DNA of 64,000 nt from Acidobacteriaceae bacterium (GTDB taxonomy: Bacteria; Acidobacteriota; Terriglobia; Terriglobales; Acidobacteriaceae): positions 24,934 to 88,933 of the forward strand of contig JANYBT010000044.1 in NCBI GenBank assembly GCA_025360645.1, in the 5' to 3' direction. A program made the translations under genes and the position numbers. The notes beneath the pieces were generated by a model that saw nothing but the letters and a program-made list of their open reading frames with translations, was not told where the DNA came from and ran no database searches. How positions within the stretch are numbered: position 1 is the first letter of the stretch; each line of letters begins with the position of its first letter. Positions 17,974 through 25,825 of this stretch are shown here, piece after piece.

Positions 17974-19368
17974 ATGAAGCTCTTTACCCGCATTTCCCCG
18001 CTTTTTGTGATGCTGACCGTGCTTGCTTTCGCCACCTTCAGCCCGGCTCAGACCGTGACCACTCTCTACAACTTCAATGGCACCGTGGGCGCAAACCCCT
18101 ATTACATGACTCTGGCGCAGGGGCAGGACGGTCTGCTTTACGGCACCACCTACAACGGCGGCGCCAGCAATCTGGGCGCGGCCTTCAAGGTCGACACCCT
18201 GGGCAATGCCACTCTGCTGCACAGCTTCGCCGGAACTGCCGACGGCGAAAATCCCGCTGGTGGCCTGACCCTGGGGACCGACGGCAACTTTTATGGCACG
18301 ACTGTCTTGGGCGGCACCACACAATCGGGCACCATTTTCAAGATGACCTCCAGCGGCACGGTAACGGTGCTCTACAACTTCCTGGGCACATCCGATGGCT
18401 CGTTCCCTTACGCGGCTCCGCTGTTGGGTTCTGACGGCGCGCTGTACGGCACAGCGAGCGTCGGCGGCACTGGCGATGGCGTGGTGTACAAGATCACCAC
18501 CGCCGGCGTTTACAAGGTGATCTACACCTACGACAATACCCACGGTTCTTACCCCGCCTCCACTCCTTTGCTAGGCGCGGACGGCAACCTCTACATCACT
18601 TCCATCCTGGGCGGCTCCAACTACTGCGGCAGCGTGATCAAGCTTTCCACCGCCGGCGTCCTGGGATCAACCTACAACTTCACCTGCGGCACCACTGGCG
18701 CCTATCCGGTGGGCAGCCTGATTCAAGGCTCGGACGGAAACTACTACGGCACCACTGAGGACGGCGGCGCCTACTCCAACGGCCTCCTGTTCAAGCTCAG
18801 CAAGGCGTTTGCCTTCTCTTCGATTCACAGCTTCGGCGCCACCACCACCGAGGGCCTCTACCCCTCCGCCGGTGTGGTGCAGGCCACCGACGGCAACTAC
18901 TACGGAGTGACCACTCAAGGTGGAACGCTGAATGACGGTTCCATTTTCGAATCCACCTCGGGGAACGTATTCAGCACCTTGTTCAGCTTCAACAACAGCG
19001 CCAACCTGATGCCCGCCTATCCTCTCGGCGAAATGATGCAACACACCAACGGCACTCTCTACGGGGTGACCCAGTTTGGCGGTACTTCCAACTTTGGCAC
19101 CGTCTTCAGCTTGAGCCGGAGTCTAGCCAAGTTCTGTGCCTTGGTGCAGTACACCGGCAAAGCAGGCAACAGCATTGAAATTCTAGGCCAGGGATTCACT
19201 GGCGCCACCAAAGTCACCTTCAACGGCCTCTCCGCAGCCAGTTTCAAGATCGTGTCAGACACCTACTTGACGACGGTTGCTCCGACCGGTGTGACGTCCG
19301 GAAACCTGGTGGTCACCACCCCCACGGGCACCCTGACCAGCGCCAAGATCTTCACCGTGAAGCACTAG
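17974..19368 (+). CDS. Secreted GloVer-repeat protein with C-terminal IPT/TIG domain
   Basis: 464 residues. A signal peptide (about 1-26, ending SPAQ) is followed by about ten repeats of the GloVer type (TIGR03803-like): LYNFNGTVG..., GQDGLLYGTTYNGGASNLG, GTDGNFYGTTVLGG, GSDGNYYGTTEDGG and so on, predicted to fold as a beta-propeller. The last 70 residues resemble an IPT/TIG Ig-like domain (GQGFTGATKVTFNGLSAASF). These proteins are exported and of unknown function. A clear terminator follows the stop. Confidence 0.88.
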   Translation: MKLFTRISPLFVMLTVLAFATFSPAQTVTTLYNFNGTVGANPYYMTLAQGQDGLLYGTTYNGGASNLGAAFKVDTLGNATLLHSFAGTADGENPAGGLTLGTDGNFYGTTVLGGTTQSGTIFKMTSSGTVTVLYNFLGTSDGSFPYAAPLLGSDGALYGTASVGGTGDGVVYKITTAGVYKVIYTYDNTHGSYPASTPLLGADGNLYITSILGGSNYCGSVIKLSTAGVLGSTYNFTCGTTGAYPVGSLIQGSDGNYYGTTEDGGAYSNGLLFKLSKAFAFSSIHSFGATTTEGLYPSAGVVQATDGNYYGVTTQGGTLNDGSIFESTSGNVFSTLFSFNNSANLMPAYPLGEMMQHTNGTLYGVTQFGGTSNFGTVFSLSRSLAKFCALVQYTGKAGNSIEILGQGFTGATKVTFNGLSAASFKIVSDTYLTTVAPTGVTSGNLVVTTPTGTLTSAKIFTVKH

Positions 19369-19399
19369 CGAAAACCGCTCAGGGATGGGCCACACCTCC

Positions 19400-19430
19400 A
19401 AGCGCCGCGCAGCAAATTCGCGGCGCTTTT
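19400..19430 (+). terminator. Rho-independent terminator after the GloVer gene
   Basis: The 10-bp GC-rich stem AAGCGCCGCG (19400-19409) / CGCGGCGCTT (19419-19428) with a 9-base loop runs straight into TTTT (19427-19430). It starts 31 bases after the GloVer stop codon. Confidence 0.8.
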
Positions 19431-19528
19431 GTGATATGCGATCACCAGAGGAATTCGGGCAAACTTCCAGCTTCGCAACGGCCCACCAGTCCCTCACCGC
19501 CGCGTCGTTCTCCTTACACTTTCCCCGG

Positions 19529-19801
19529 CTACGGGGTTCGCTGCAATCCCTGGTAAAGAAATATTCCTACCATGATCACCAGCGTAGCCAAAGAAATCCC
19601 GCTCAGAGTTTTGATCAGCGGCCCGATCCGGTTCATTCTGGCGCGCAGCTCGTTCTGCTCTTTTTCCATATGGGCATCGGATGCGTTCAGAAACATCTGA
19701 TCATCCTCGTGCATGGAGAGAGTGCTGCGATAAATCAACAGAACCACCAAAACCGCTGTGAGGACACCCCAGCCCGTTAACAGCATGACCAAAGGAGACA
19801 T
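19529..19801 (-). CDS. Small two-helix membrane protein, hypothetical
   Basis: 90 residues from ATG 19801; GTG 19825 is an alternative that adds eight residues. TM1 lies at about residues 3-22 (LVMLLTGWGVLTAVLVVLLI). A charged helix follows (HEDDQMFLNASDAHMEKEQNEL), and TM2 is at about 65-84 (LSGISLATLVIMVGIFLYQG). AGG lies six bases before ATG 19801. I do not recognise the family. It stands alone on the minus strand, divergent from the Fe-S gene. Confidence 0.7.
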   Translation of the reverse strand: MSPLVMLLTGWGVLTAVLVVLLIYRSTLSMHEDDQMFLNASDAHMEKEQNELRARMNRIGPLIKTLSGISLATLVIMVGIFLYQGLQRTP

Positions 19802-19971
19802 ATGCCACCTCGGCGTGTCCGCCACCCTCGCAGGCGCGCGGGTAACCGGACGACTTCATTATAGACCGCTGGGCAAGGGAAAAGGCCCCCGCGTCGAAAT
19901 GGCCCGCAGCATCATCCAACCTCTTGTTCCAAGCCCGTTCCCCTTGGGTTAGGGTTTTGCTGCGGGCAGAA

Positions 19972-19980
19972 TGCTATAAT
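19972..19980 (+). promoter_or_regulatory. Extended -10 promoter for the IscA/ErpA gene
   Basis: TGCTATAAT is a consensus extended -10 element (TGnTATAAT) 26 bases before the ATG at 20006. No good -35 hexamer stands at 16-18 bp upstream, which is usual for extended -10 promoters. AAGGAGA at 19991-19997 gives the ribosome binding site. Confidence 0.65.
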
Positions 19981-20005
19981 CGTTTTTTCTAAGGAGACTA
20001 TTTCC

Positions 20006-20386
20006 ATGGCCACTACGACTACCCCGGAAATCACGACCCCGGCAGCTCCCCCCAAGATGCTTCCGGTCAACCTGACTCCCAGCGCCATCGCCAAGGTCAA
20101 GGAAATCATGGCGTCCCAGACTCCGGTTCCGACCGGTTTGCGCGTCGGTGTGGTCGGCGGCGGCTGCTCGGGATTTTCCTACTCCATGTCGTTTGAAAAC
20201 GGTGCCGGCATGATGGACAAAACCTTCGACTACGACGGCCTCAAGGTGTACGTGGACGCCACCTCGCTGACCTACCTGAATGGTGCGGTTGTGGACTACG
20301 TCGAAACCCTCGAAGGCGCCGGCTTCAAGTTCGAAAACCCCAACACCAAAAGCACTTGCGGCTGCGGTTCCTCGTTCAGCGTGTAA
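20006..20386 (+). CDS. erpA: IscA/ErpA-type iron-sulfur cluster assembly protein
   Basis: 126 residues. A 22-residue Thr/Pro-rich lead is followed by the HesB/IscA fold (VNLTPSAIAKVKEIM ... LRVGVVGGGCSGFSYSMSF). The three conserved cysteines are present: GGCSGF and the C-terminal pair in TCGCGSSF. A-type carriers insert Fe-S clusters into target proteins such as those of isoprenoid synthesis and respiration. No other isc/suf gene adjoins, so it looks like a stand-alone transcription unit with its own promoter and terminator. ErpA versus IscA cannot be separated by eye. Confidence 0.92.
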   Translation: MATTTTPEITTPAAPPKMLPVNLTPSAIAKVKEIMASQTPVPTGLRVGVVGGGCSGFSYSMSFENGAGMMDKTFDYDGLKVYVDATSLTYLNGAVVDYVETLEGAGFKFENPNTKSTCGCGSSFSV

Positions 20387-20420
20387 GCGCGGATTTTCGG
20401 AAACACTTCGTCACGGACAA

Positions 20421-20452
20421 GGCCCCACTTCAATCGTGGGGCCTTTCTCTTT
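20421..20452 (+). terminator. Rho-independent terminator between convergent erpA and pseudopilin genes
   Basis: The perfect stem GGCCCCAC / GTGGGGCC (20421-20428, 20436-20443) has a 7-base loop and is followed by TTTCTCTTT. The A-containing flank on the other side (GACAAGG) is less suited to minus-strand termination, but the hairpin lies between two convergent genes and may serve both. Confidence 0.85.
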
Positions 20453-20464
20453 GCCAGCGTCTCC

Positions 20465-21442
20465 CTAGTTGTGGGGTGGATTGCCCGGGTCGCCGGGGTT
20501 CGACGGGTTGTTATTGGGGAAGTTTGGCGGATTGAAATTCGTGCCGCCCGGCGGAACGCCACTGCCACCAGCGCCCGGTTGTCCTGGTTGCCCCGGCTGT
20601 CCCGGTTGCACCGTGCCCACTGTGAGCGGCGGCTGGTTGGGCGTGGTAATCAGGCCTCCGTGATCGGCCCCCGGATCATAAATGAATTGCCAATCCTTGT
20701 AGTGGTTCTTGTGGTTGAATTCGCGGATCGTTTCTTTCTTGCTCGCGCTCGTCACCCCGACGATCGGGCCCCCGCCAAACGCCTGCCCAACGCCCGGGCC
20801 GGCAGTCCCGAAGCCTTGACCGCCTCCGGGTCCGCCTCCCGCTCGTCCCGCCAACGCGCCGCCAGGGTTCTGGTCCTGAGCTGCATTGGGGTCAGCATTC
20901 GGATCGCCCGTATTCAGATTGGGCGCCCCGGTGTTTCCCGCCTGCGCCAACGCCGCAGCTTGCGCTGCCTGCGCCACTTGCGCTAAACCGCCTGGCCCCA
21001 CATTTCCCGCCAGTCCAGCGACATTTCCCGCCAGTCCGCCCGGCAGCCCGGGTAGGCCACCCGGAACCCCCGCGCCCAAGCCCGGCAACAGCCCCGCTCC
21101 CAGGTTCAATCGCACTTCGCCAAAGTGCAACAGTTTGAAGTCTTGTCCAGTCAGCGGGTCTTTGTAGCGCTTGCGCAAATAACGGATGTTGCTGGTGTTC
21201 TCCAGTTCTTCCAGTCGCGTGGGATAGCGGTTAAATTTTTTGTAGTACAGTCGGATCGCCCGTGAGTATTGCACTCCTCGGTGGATCATTTCCGACTCGC
21301 GATCGCGCCGCACGTCGAACTCCACCTTCCGCACCACTGCGATCAAGCTGATCGACAGGAGAGCGACCAGCAGCAGCATCGTGATCAGGATGTAGCCATC
21401 TTGGTTGCCACGGTTCTTCGATTTCGAGTGAACGACCGTCAT
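20465..21442 (-). CDS. Minor-pseudopilin-like protein with Gly/Pro-rich low-complexity tail
   Basis: 325 residues. The N-terminus has a prepilin-like leader: basic start, then DG|YILITMLLLVALLSISLI, with Gly at -1 and an aromatic residue at +1. Position +5 is Thr, not Glu, as in GspK-type minor pseudopilins. A GspG-like region follows (AIRLYYKKFNRYPTRLEELE ... YKDPLTGQDFKL). From about residue 110 the protein is low complexity in Gly, Ala, Pro and Gln, including GQPGQPGQPG. It is the last gene of the pilus/secretion operon. The tail is unusual and may not be folded. Confidence 0.85.
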   Translation of the reverse strand: MTVVHSKSKNRGNQDGYILITMLLLVALLSISLIAVVRKVEFDVRRDRESEMIHRGVQYSRAIRLYYKKFNRYPTRLEELENTSNIRYLRKRYKDPLTGQDFKLLHFGEVRLNLGAGLLPGLGAGVPGGLPGLPGGLAGNVAGLAGNVGPGGLAQVAQAAQAAALAQAGNTGAPNLNTGDPNADPNAAQDQNPGGALAGRAGGGPGGGQGFGTAGPGVGQAFGGGPIVGVTSASKKETIREFNHKNHYKDWQFIYDPGADHGGLITTPNQPPLTVGTVQPGQPGQPGQPGAGGSGVPPGGTNFNPPNFPNNNPSNPGDPGNPPHN

Positions 21443-21445
21443 GCC

Positions 21446-22021
21446 TTATCCCAGGGTCAGCGGAATGGTCTGGCGATTACTGTTGATCATGTCTTCGATT
21501 TCCACCCCCGCCGGGCTGATCTTTACGATGCGATAGCGGCGGTTCACGATTTCCCCTTCCCCCGCGACGAACACGTCCTCCCCCTGGGACAGGAAAACTT
21601 TCTTCGATTCTCCGGGCTTGCTGGCGAAGCCGAAAAACTTCAAGTTGATGGGCGGCGGTGGCGGCACTGGCGGAGGTAGGTAGGTCGCGGCCGCTTTCTT
21701 GTTGCTCCCCGTCCCATTCGCCAGCGGCTTCTCGATCTCCGGAGTATCGGTGAAAATATTCCGCCCGCTGCCCGTGTACTTCGTCGATTCACTTTGCGCC
21801 AGCAAGTCGAGCCGAAGCGTTGGATCGAGGCGCGGCTCTTTCACCACCTTCGCTCCTGGTTTGCGCACCGGAGTCGTGGCCGCGGGCACCGCGACTTGCG
21901 GAGCGCTGTCCGAACCGCTGAACAGATTGCGCGCGCCATAGAACACCAGCACCAGCACCAGCACGGTCAGAATCACCACCTGCTTCTTGTTTTCCAAACC
22001 GAGTTTTGGGATCACTGCCAC
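21446..22021 (-). CDS. PilP-like pilus assembly protein
   Basis: 191 residues from GTG 22019-22021, overlapping the pilO stop by one base (TAGTG). One N-terminal TM helix (about 13-31, QVVILTVLVLVLVFYGARN), a Pro/Ala-rich linker with a proline cluster (PPPVPPPPPINLKFFGFA), and a small beta domain (VFLSQGEDVFVAGEGEIVNRRYRIVKISPAGVEIED) like the HR domain of PilP/GspC. It should connect the PilNO inner-membrane platform to the secretin. No pilQ/gspD secretin gene follows in this cluster. Confidence 0.8.
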   Translation of the reverse strand: MAVIPKLGLENKKQVVILTVLVLVLVFYGARNLFSGSDSAPQVAVPAATTPVRKPGAKVVKEPRLDPTLRLDLLAQSESTKYTGSGRNIFTDTPEIEKPLANGTGSNKKAAATYLPPPVPPPPPINLKFFGFASKPGESKKVFLSQGEDVFVAGEGEIVNRRYRIVKISPAGVEIEDMINSNRQTIPLTLG

Positions 22022-22557
22022 TAACTTGCCGTCCTCAGGTACGACTCCATCTTCATCTGCAATTTCACTGGCCCGTTCTCCTCGGCCAAGGTCACGCTGT
22101 CAATCACAAACAGCACTTTCGAACGCTCCAAGGCATTGATGAAGCGCACAATCTGCAAATAGTCTCCCGACAGATCAGCTTCAATCAGTACCCGGCGCAC
22201 TCCCACCGGCTGGGGATCCTCCACCTTGTACTTGGCGCCGTTAATGCGAACCCCAGTCTGCGTCGCCATCTTCCCCAACGCATCGGAAATCATCGAATCC
22301 TGCGCATCGATGCGGTCTTTGTAAAAGCCATCAATCTGCTGCTTGGCCAGCACCACTTTCTTGTCCATGCCGAGCAAGGGTTGCACCTGCTTCGTTTTCT
22401 GCTGCAGTTCCGCCCACAGTTGTTCCATCTGCAGCCGCCGCGAATTTGACGACCCCACCAGCGGCGAGTACAGCAGTCCCGCTGCCGCAATGTCGATCAG
22501 CACCAACACTGCAATCACGATTTTTACATTGCGGCGAGTGTCACGTAGATCCGGCAT
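22021..22557 (-). CDS. pilO: Pilus assembly protein PilO
   Basis: 178 residues: a TM helix at about 13-31 (IVIAVLVLIDIAAAGLLYS), a coiled coil (about 40-85, QMEQLWAELQQKTKQVQPLL) and a ferredoxin-like periplasmic domain (VRRVLIEADLSGDYLQIVRFINALERS), typical of PilO/GspM. It pairs with PilN as part of the alignment subcomplex. The ATG overlaps the pilN stop (TAATG). Confidence 0.87.
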   Translation of the reverse strand: MPDLRDTRRNVKIVIAVLVLIDIAAAGLLYSPLVGSSNSRRLQMEQLWAELQQKTKQVQPLLGMDKKVVLAKQQIDGFYKDRIDAQDSMISDALGKMATQTGVRINGAKYKVEDPQPVGVRRVLIEADLSGDYLQIVRFINALERSKVLFVIDSVTLAEENGPVKLQMKMESYLRTAS

Positions 22558-23147
22558 TATTCGCTGCTCCGCGCCGGCTGCTCCGGGATGTACAACGCCG
22601 AAATATTAAATTGCACTGCATCGGCCGCATTGGTCGTGCCCGTCTGCGCTTCCTGCGTGATCTGGGTTTGCTGGAAATGGGGGGACCCTTCCATGCGCCT
22701 CGCCAGATCCAGCGCCCGCTCCCGCGAATCGCCCGCCACCACCAGTCGCACTTCCAACTGACCGTCTGCCGTCATTTCCGGGCGCATGGAAATTACATGC
22801 AGGCGCGGCGGCATCACCTTTTCCAGATCTTCAAACGCCTGCGTCCATGAAAACGACTTGCGCTGAATCAAGTCGTTCAGAAACTGCGATTTGTCGCGCG
22901 TCATGTAGTTAGCGGGCTGCTGCAGAAAAGCTTGGGCATCCGACCGTTGCTGGTCGCGATTGGCGATCTGCGCCTGCAAGTCCCGGATCTTTGCCCGGTC
23001 CCGGCTCGCGTTGAACCAGCCGGTCACCGTCATGGTCAACAGCGCCAGCGTCAGAATGCCCAGCGCTCCCAGTCCCACTCCCCAGCGCAGCCAGAACTGC
23101 TGCGCGTCTTCATACGGACGAGTCGAAAGATTGATGTTCAGATGCAT
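22557..23147 (-). CDS. pilN: Pilus assembly protein PilN
   Basis: 196 residues. It begins MHLNINLSTRPYEDAQQFW; the N-L-x-R/P start motif is the PilN segment that docks onto PilM. A TM helix spans about 26-45, followed by a coiled coil (RDLQAQIANRDQQRSDAQAF) and a ferredoxin-like domain with MRPEMTADGQLEVRLVVAG. It lies one base after pilM and overlaps pilO by one base. Confidence 0.88.
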   Translation of the reverse strand: MHLNINLSTRPYEDAQQFWLRWGVGLGALGILTLALLTMTVTGWFNASRDRAKIRDLQAQIANRDQQRSDAQAFLQQPANYMTRDKSQFLNDLIQRKSFSWTQAFEDLEKVMPPRLHVISMRPEMTADGQLEVRLVVAGDSRERALDLARRMEGSPHFQQTQITQEAQTGTTNAADAVQFNISALYIPEQPARSSE

Positions 23148-23148
23148 G

Positions 23149-24051
23149 TCAGGAAATCAGCGCCCCCAGCACGCCCGCCATCATGCTGCTGGGGACGGGC
23201 AAATTCGCGCCCCCCACCAGTTGTCCCGCCTGCACTAACTCCTGCACTTCGATTCCAGTCTGCGCCTGCAGAGCGGCGACTCCGGCGGCATCCGGCATGC
23301 CCGCCACGCAAATGCGTTCAATGTTCAAGTGGTAGGTGTCCTGAAAAAACACCACTGAGGGATAAATCTCTTCCGCTAGTTGCTCTCCGCTGATGGCCGC
23401 ACCGTGCATGTTCTCCAGAGTGCGGAACAGCAGCAGTTGTTCTTTGTCCAGAATCGCGATCCCAATGGTCCGGCCATCGAACTTCACCACCAGCGTCGGA
23501 CGCTGTGCATCGGCGGCGCCCAGTGCTGCCAGCATCGAGGGCATCACGACTCCGGGATTGTACCCAGCCTCGCGAAACACCGTCTCGTATTCTTCCAGCA
23601 CGCTTTGCAGCGCCACCACCGCCACCACCCGCACCGTTTCTCCCAGGGTCTGCGCCTGATAAGACACTTTCGCTTTTTCGATCTCGAAGGGCAGCGACTT
23701 CTTCAGCCGGAATCGCACCACCGCTTCTGCCTCCTCGTGATTGCTCGGCAGAGTATCAAAATCCAGCAGCGCGACCCGCACCGCGGCATCGGGAAGAATC
23801 GCCACCACGTCGCGTCCGCGTCCGCTAATCCCGCTCAGCATTTCCTGGATTGCCTGCTTGATGGCCGCCGTGTCGTGAAGATTCGGCTCCATCAGATCGG
23901 GCGTAATGCTTCCCGCCGGCAGGTCCCGCGCCCCGCAATCCTGCGCTGACCTCCCGTCATCCGACGAGCGCGCCACCAGAATCCTTCCCGCCGAAATCTC
24001 GCAGGCCAGTGTCGGTCGTACCGTGTGTTTAGGGGTTTTGCTCATTTGCAT
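23149..24051 (-). CDS. pilM: PilM-like actin-fold ATPase of pilus assembly
   Basis: 300 residues. The actin-like fold is seen from ACEISAGRILVARSSDDG (phosphate 1-like loop), through VAILPDAAVRVALLDFDTLP and LRLKKSLPFEIEKAKVSYQ, to TLVVKFDGRTIGIAILDKEQ (phosphate 2). PilM sits on the cytoplasmic face and binds the N-terminus of PilN. The start is ATG 24051 or the ATG two codons later; neither has a good Shine-Dalgarno sequence. A 16-bp tandem repeat runs through the start region. Confidence 0.85.
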   Translation of the reverse strand: MQMSKTPKHTVRPTLACEISAGRILVARSSDDGRSAQDCGARDLPAGSITPDLMEPNLHDTAAIKQAIQEMLSGISGRGRDVVAILPDAAVRVALLDFDTLPSNHEEAEAVVRFRLKKSLPFEIEKAKVSYQAQTLGETVRVVAVVALQSVLEEYETVFREAGYNPGVVMPSMLAALGAADAQRPTLVVKFDGRTIGIAILDKEQLLLFRTLENMHGAAISGEQLAEEIYPSVVFFQDTYHLNIERICVAGMPDAAGVAALQAQTGIEVQELVQAGQLVGGANLPVPSSMMAGVLGALIS

Positions 24052-24095
24052 GATTTGAAAGTTGCATGATTCGAAAGTTGCATGGTTCGAAAGCC
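24048..24095. repeat. Three 16-bp tandem repeats covering the pilM start
   Basis: Three units of GCATGATTYGAAAGTT (24048-24063, 24064-24079, 24080-24095, the last with GGTTCGAAAGCC). On the minus strand each carries an ATG, one of them being the pilM start codon. They fill most of the gap between gspE and pilM. Confidence 0.85.
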
Positions 24096-24113
24096 GGAGC
24101 GAGCCGCCCCGTC

Positions 24114-25778
24114 CTAGCGCATCATCTCGATGAACGTCACTTTATTGATCTCTTTCAGAGTGCTCAAGCCCAGCCGCACCTTATCGAGCGCCGATTCGCG
24201 CAGGAACCTCATGCCTTCGTCGCGCGCCGCACGCCGTATCTCAGAAGTCGGCTTCTTGGCCAAAATCATTTCCCGGATGCGGTCGCTCAGGTCCAGCAGT
24301 TCGTGGATCGCCGTCCGCCCTCGAAACCCCGTTCCCGCGCACTCGATGCAGCCTTGTCCCTCGTAAAACGTCACGTCCCGCCACTCGCTGGGAACCAAAC
24401 CGCTGGCCTCCAGTTCCTCGTCCGAGTAGTGCACTACTCCGCGGCAGGATTCGCAAATCAAGCGCACCAGACGCTGCGCCAGAATGCAGTTCAGCGCGGA
24501 AACAAAGTTGTACGGCTCCACTCCCATGTTCAGAAAGCGCCCGATCACGTCCACCACGTTGTTGGCGTGGACCGTGGTGAACACCAGATGGCCGGTGAGG
24601 GCGGATTGAATCGCGATCTGCGCCGTCTCGGTGTCGCGAATTTCCCCCACCATGATCTTGTCCGGGTCGTGTCGCAGAATCGACCGCAGCCCGCGCGCAA
24701 ACGTCAGCCCCTTCTTCTCGTTCACCGGAATCTGCGTGATGCCGCGCAGTTGGTATTCGACCGGGTCTTCGATGGTGATGATTTTGTCTTCGTCGGTTTT
24801 GATTTCGTTGACCGCCGCATACAGGGTCGTGGTTTTTCCGCTGCCCGTCGGTCCCGTCACCAGCACCATGCCGTAGGGTTCTTTGATATAGCGCCGGAAC
24901 TTCCGCAGGTCCTCTTCGTCAAAGCCCACCACATCCAGCGTCAGAGTGCGGAACTTCTCGCTCATCGACTCTTTGTCCAGAACTCGAAGCACCGCGTCTT
25001 CACCGTGGATCGACGGCATAATGGACACGCGGAAATCGATGGCGCGACCGTTATACTTCACCCGGAAGCGTCCGTCCTGCGGCACCCGCCGCTCAGAAAT
25101 GTCGAGTTCGCTCATCACCTTAATCCGCGAGATGATGGTGGAGTGGTGCTCTTTCCCAATGGGCGCCATCGCCGGCGTAAGCACCCCGTCAATGCGAAAC
25201 TTGATGACTACCGAATCGTCCTGCGTTTCAATGTGAATGTCGCTGGCCCGCCGCTGCAGCGCGGTGAAAATCGTGGTATCCACCAGGCGAATAATCGGGC
25301 TCATGTCGCCCGTGGTGGTGGTCAACTTATCGATCGAAATGGTTTCATCGCCCGCTTCGTCTTCGCGGATCACATCCAGTGCGAAACCTTCGCTGGCTTC
25401 TTCCAGCACCCGCTGCGATTGCTCGGTCTTCTTCAGAATGTCCGAGATCTGCTTCAGCGTGGAAACCTTGGTCACGATGCGCTTGCCCAGCAGCAGGCTG
25501 ATCTCGTCAATCATCATCAACTGGCTGGGGTCGGCGATGGCAATCGCCAACCTTCCGTCCGCGGTATCTTCCAGCGGAACGAAGTTGTAGCGGAACATCA
25601 GATCCACCGGAATCTTCTTGAACAGATCGTGGTGCAGCTGAAAGTCGTTCAAGTCCACAAATTCGCAGCGATAGCGCCGCGCAATGTCCTGCGCCTTCTC
25701 GCGCTCGTCCACGATCGGCTCCACCGCCAGCCGCGTCCCGCTCCCGCCATTTCCCGTGACTATTTTCTTATCTGACAT
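24114..25778 (-). CDS. Type II secretion / type IV pilus assembly ATPase (GspE/PilB)
   Basis: 554 residues. An N-terminal T2SSE domain (about 25-125; FVPLEDTADGRLAIAIADPS) precedes the ATPase: Asp boxes (RASDIHIE, RVPQDGRF), Walker A GPTGSGKTT at about 309-317, Walker B (DKIMVGEIRD) and His boxes (TGHLVFTTVHAN). A zinc site follows (CESC and CIEC). It powers pilus or pseudopilus extension from the cytoplasm. Whether this cluster makes type IV pili or a type II secretion system cannot be decided; PilMNO neighbours fit either. Confidence 0.94.
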   Translation of the reverse strand: MSDKKIVTGNGGSGTRLAVEPIVDEREKAQDIARRYRCEFVDLNDFQLHHDLFKKIPVDLMFRYNFVPLEDTADGRLAIAIADPSQLMMIDEISLLLGKRIVTKVSTLKQISDILKKTEQSQRVLEEASEGFALDVIREDEAGDETISIDKLTTTTGDMSPIIRLVDTTIFTALQRRASDIHIETQDDSVVIKFRIDGVLTPAMAPIGKEHHSTIISRIKVMSELDISERRVPQDGRFRVKYNGRAIDFRVSIMPSIHGEDAVLRVLDKESMSEKFRTLTLDVVGFDEEDLRKFRRYIKEPYGMVLVTGPTGSGKTTTLYAAVNEIKTDEDKIITIEDPVEYQLRGITQIPVNEKKGLTFARGLRSILRHDPDKIMVGEIRDTETAQIAIQSALTGHLVFTTVHANNVVDVIGRFLNMGVEPYNFVSALNCILAQRLVRLICESCRGVVHYSDEELEASGLVPSEWRDVTFYEGQGCIECAGTGFRGRTAIHELLDLSDRIREMILAKKPTSEIRRAARDEGMRFLRESALDKVRLGLSTLKEINKVTFIEMMR

Positions 25779-25825
25779 GCCACTTCCAGTGTACTTAAGT
25801 TACCGCGCCGTTACTCGCGTCCGCC

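Noticed and set aside
24066..25775. 569-residue plus-strand frame antisense to gspE
   Set aside because: Typical shadow of a GC-rich gene; rich in His/Arg/Gln, no domain, while the minus strand has a complete GspE.
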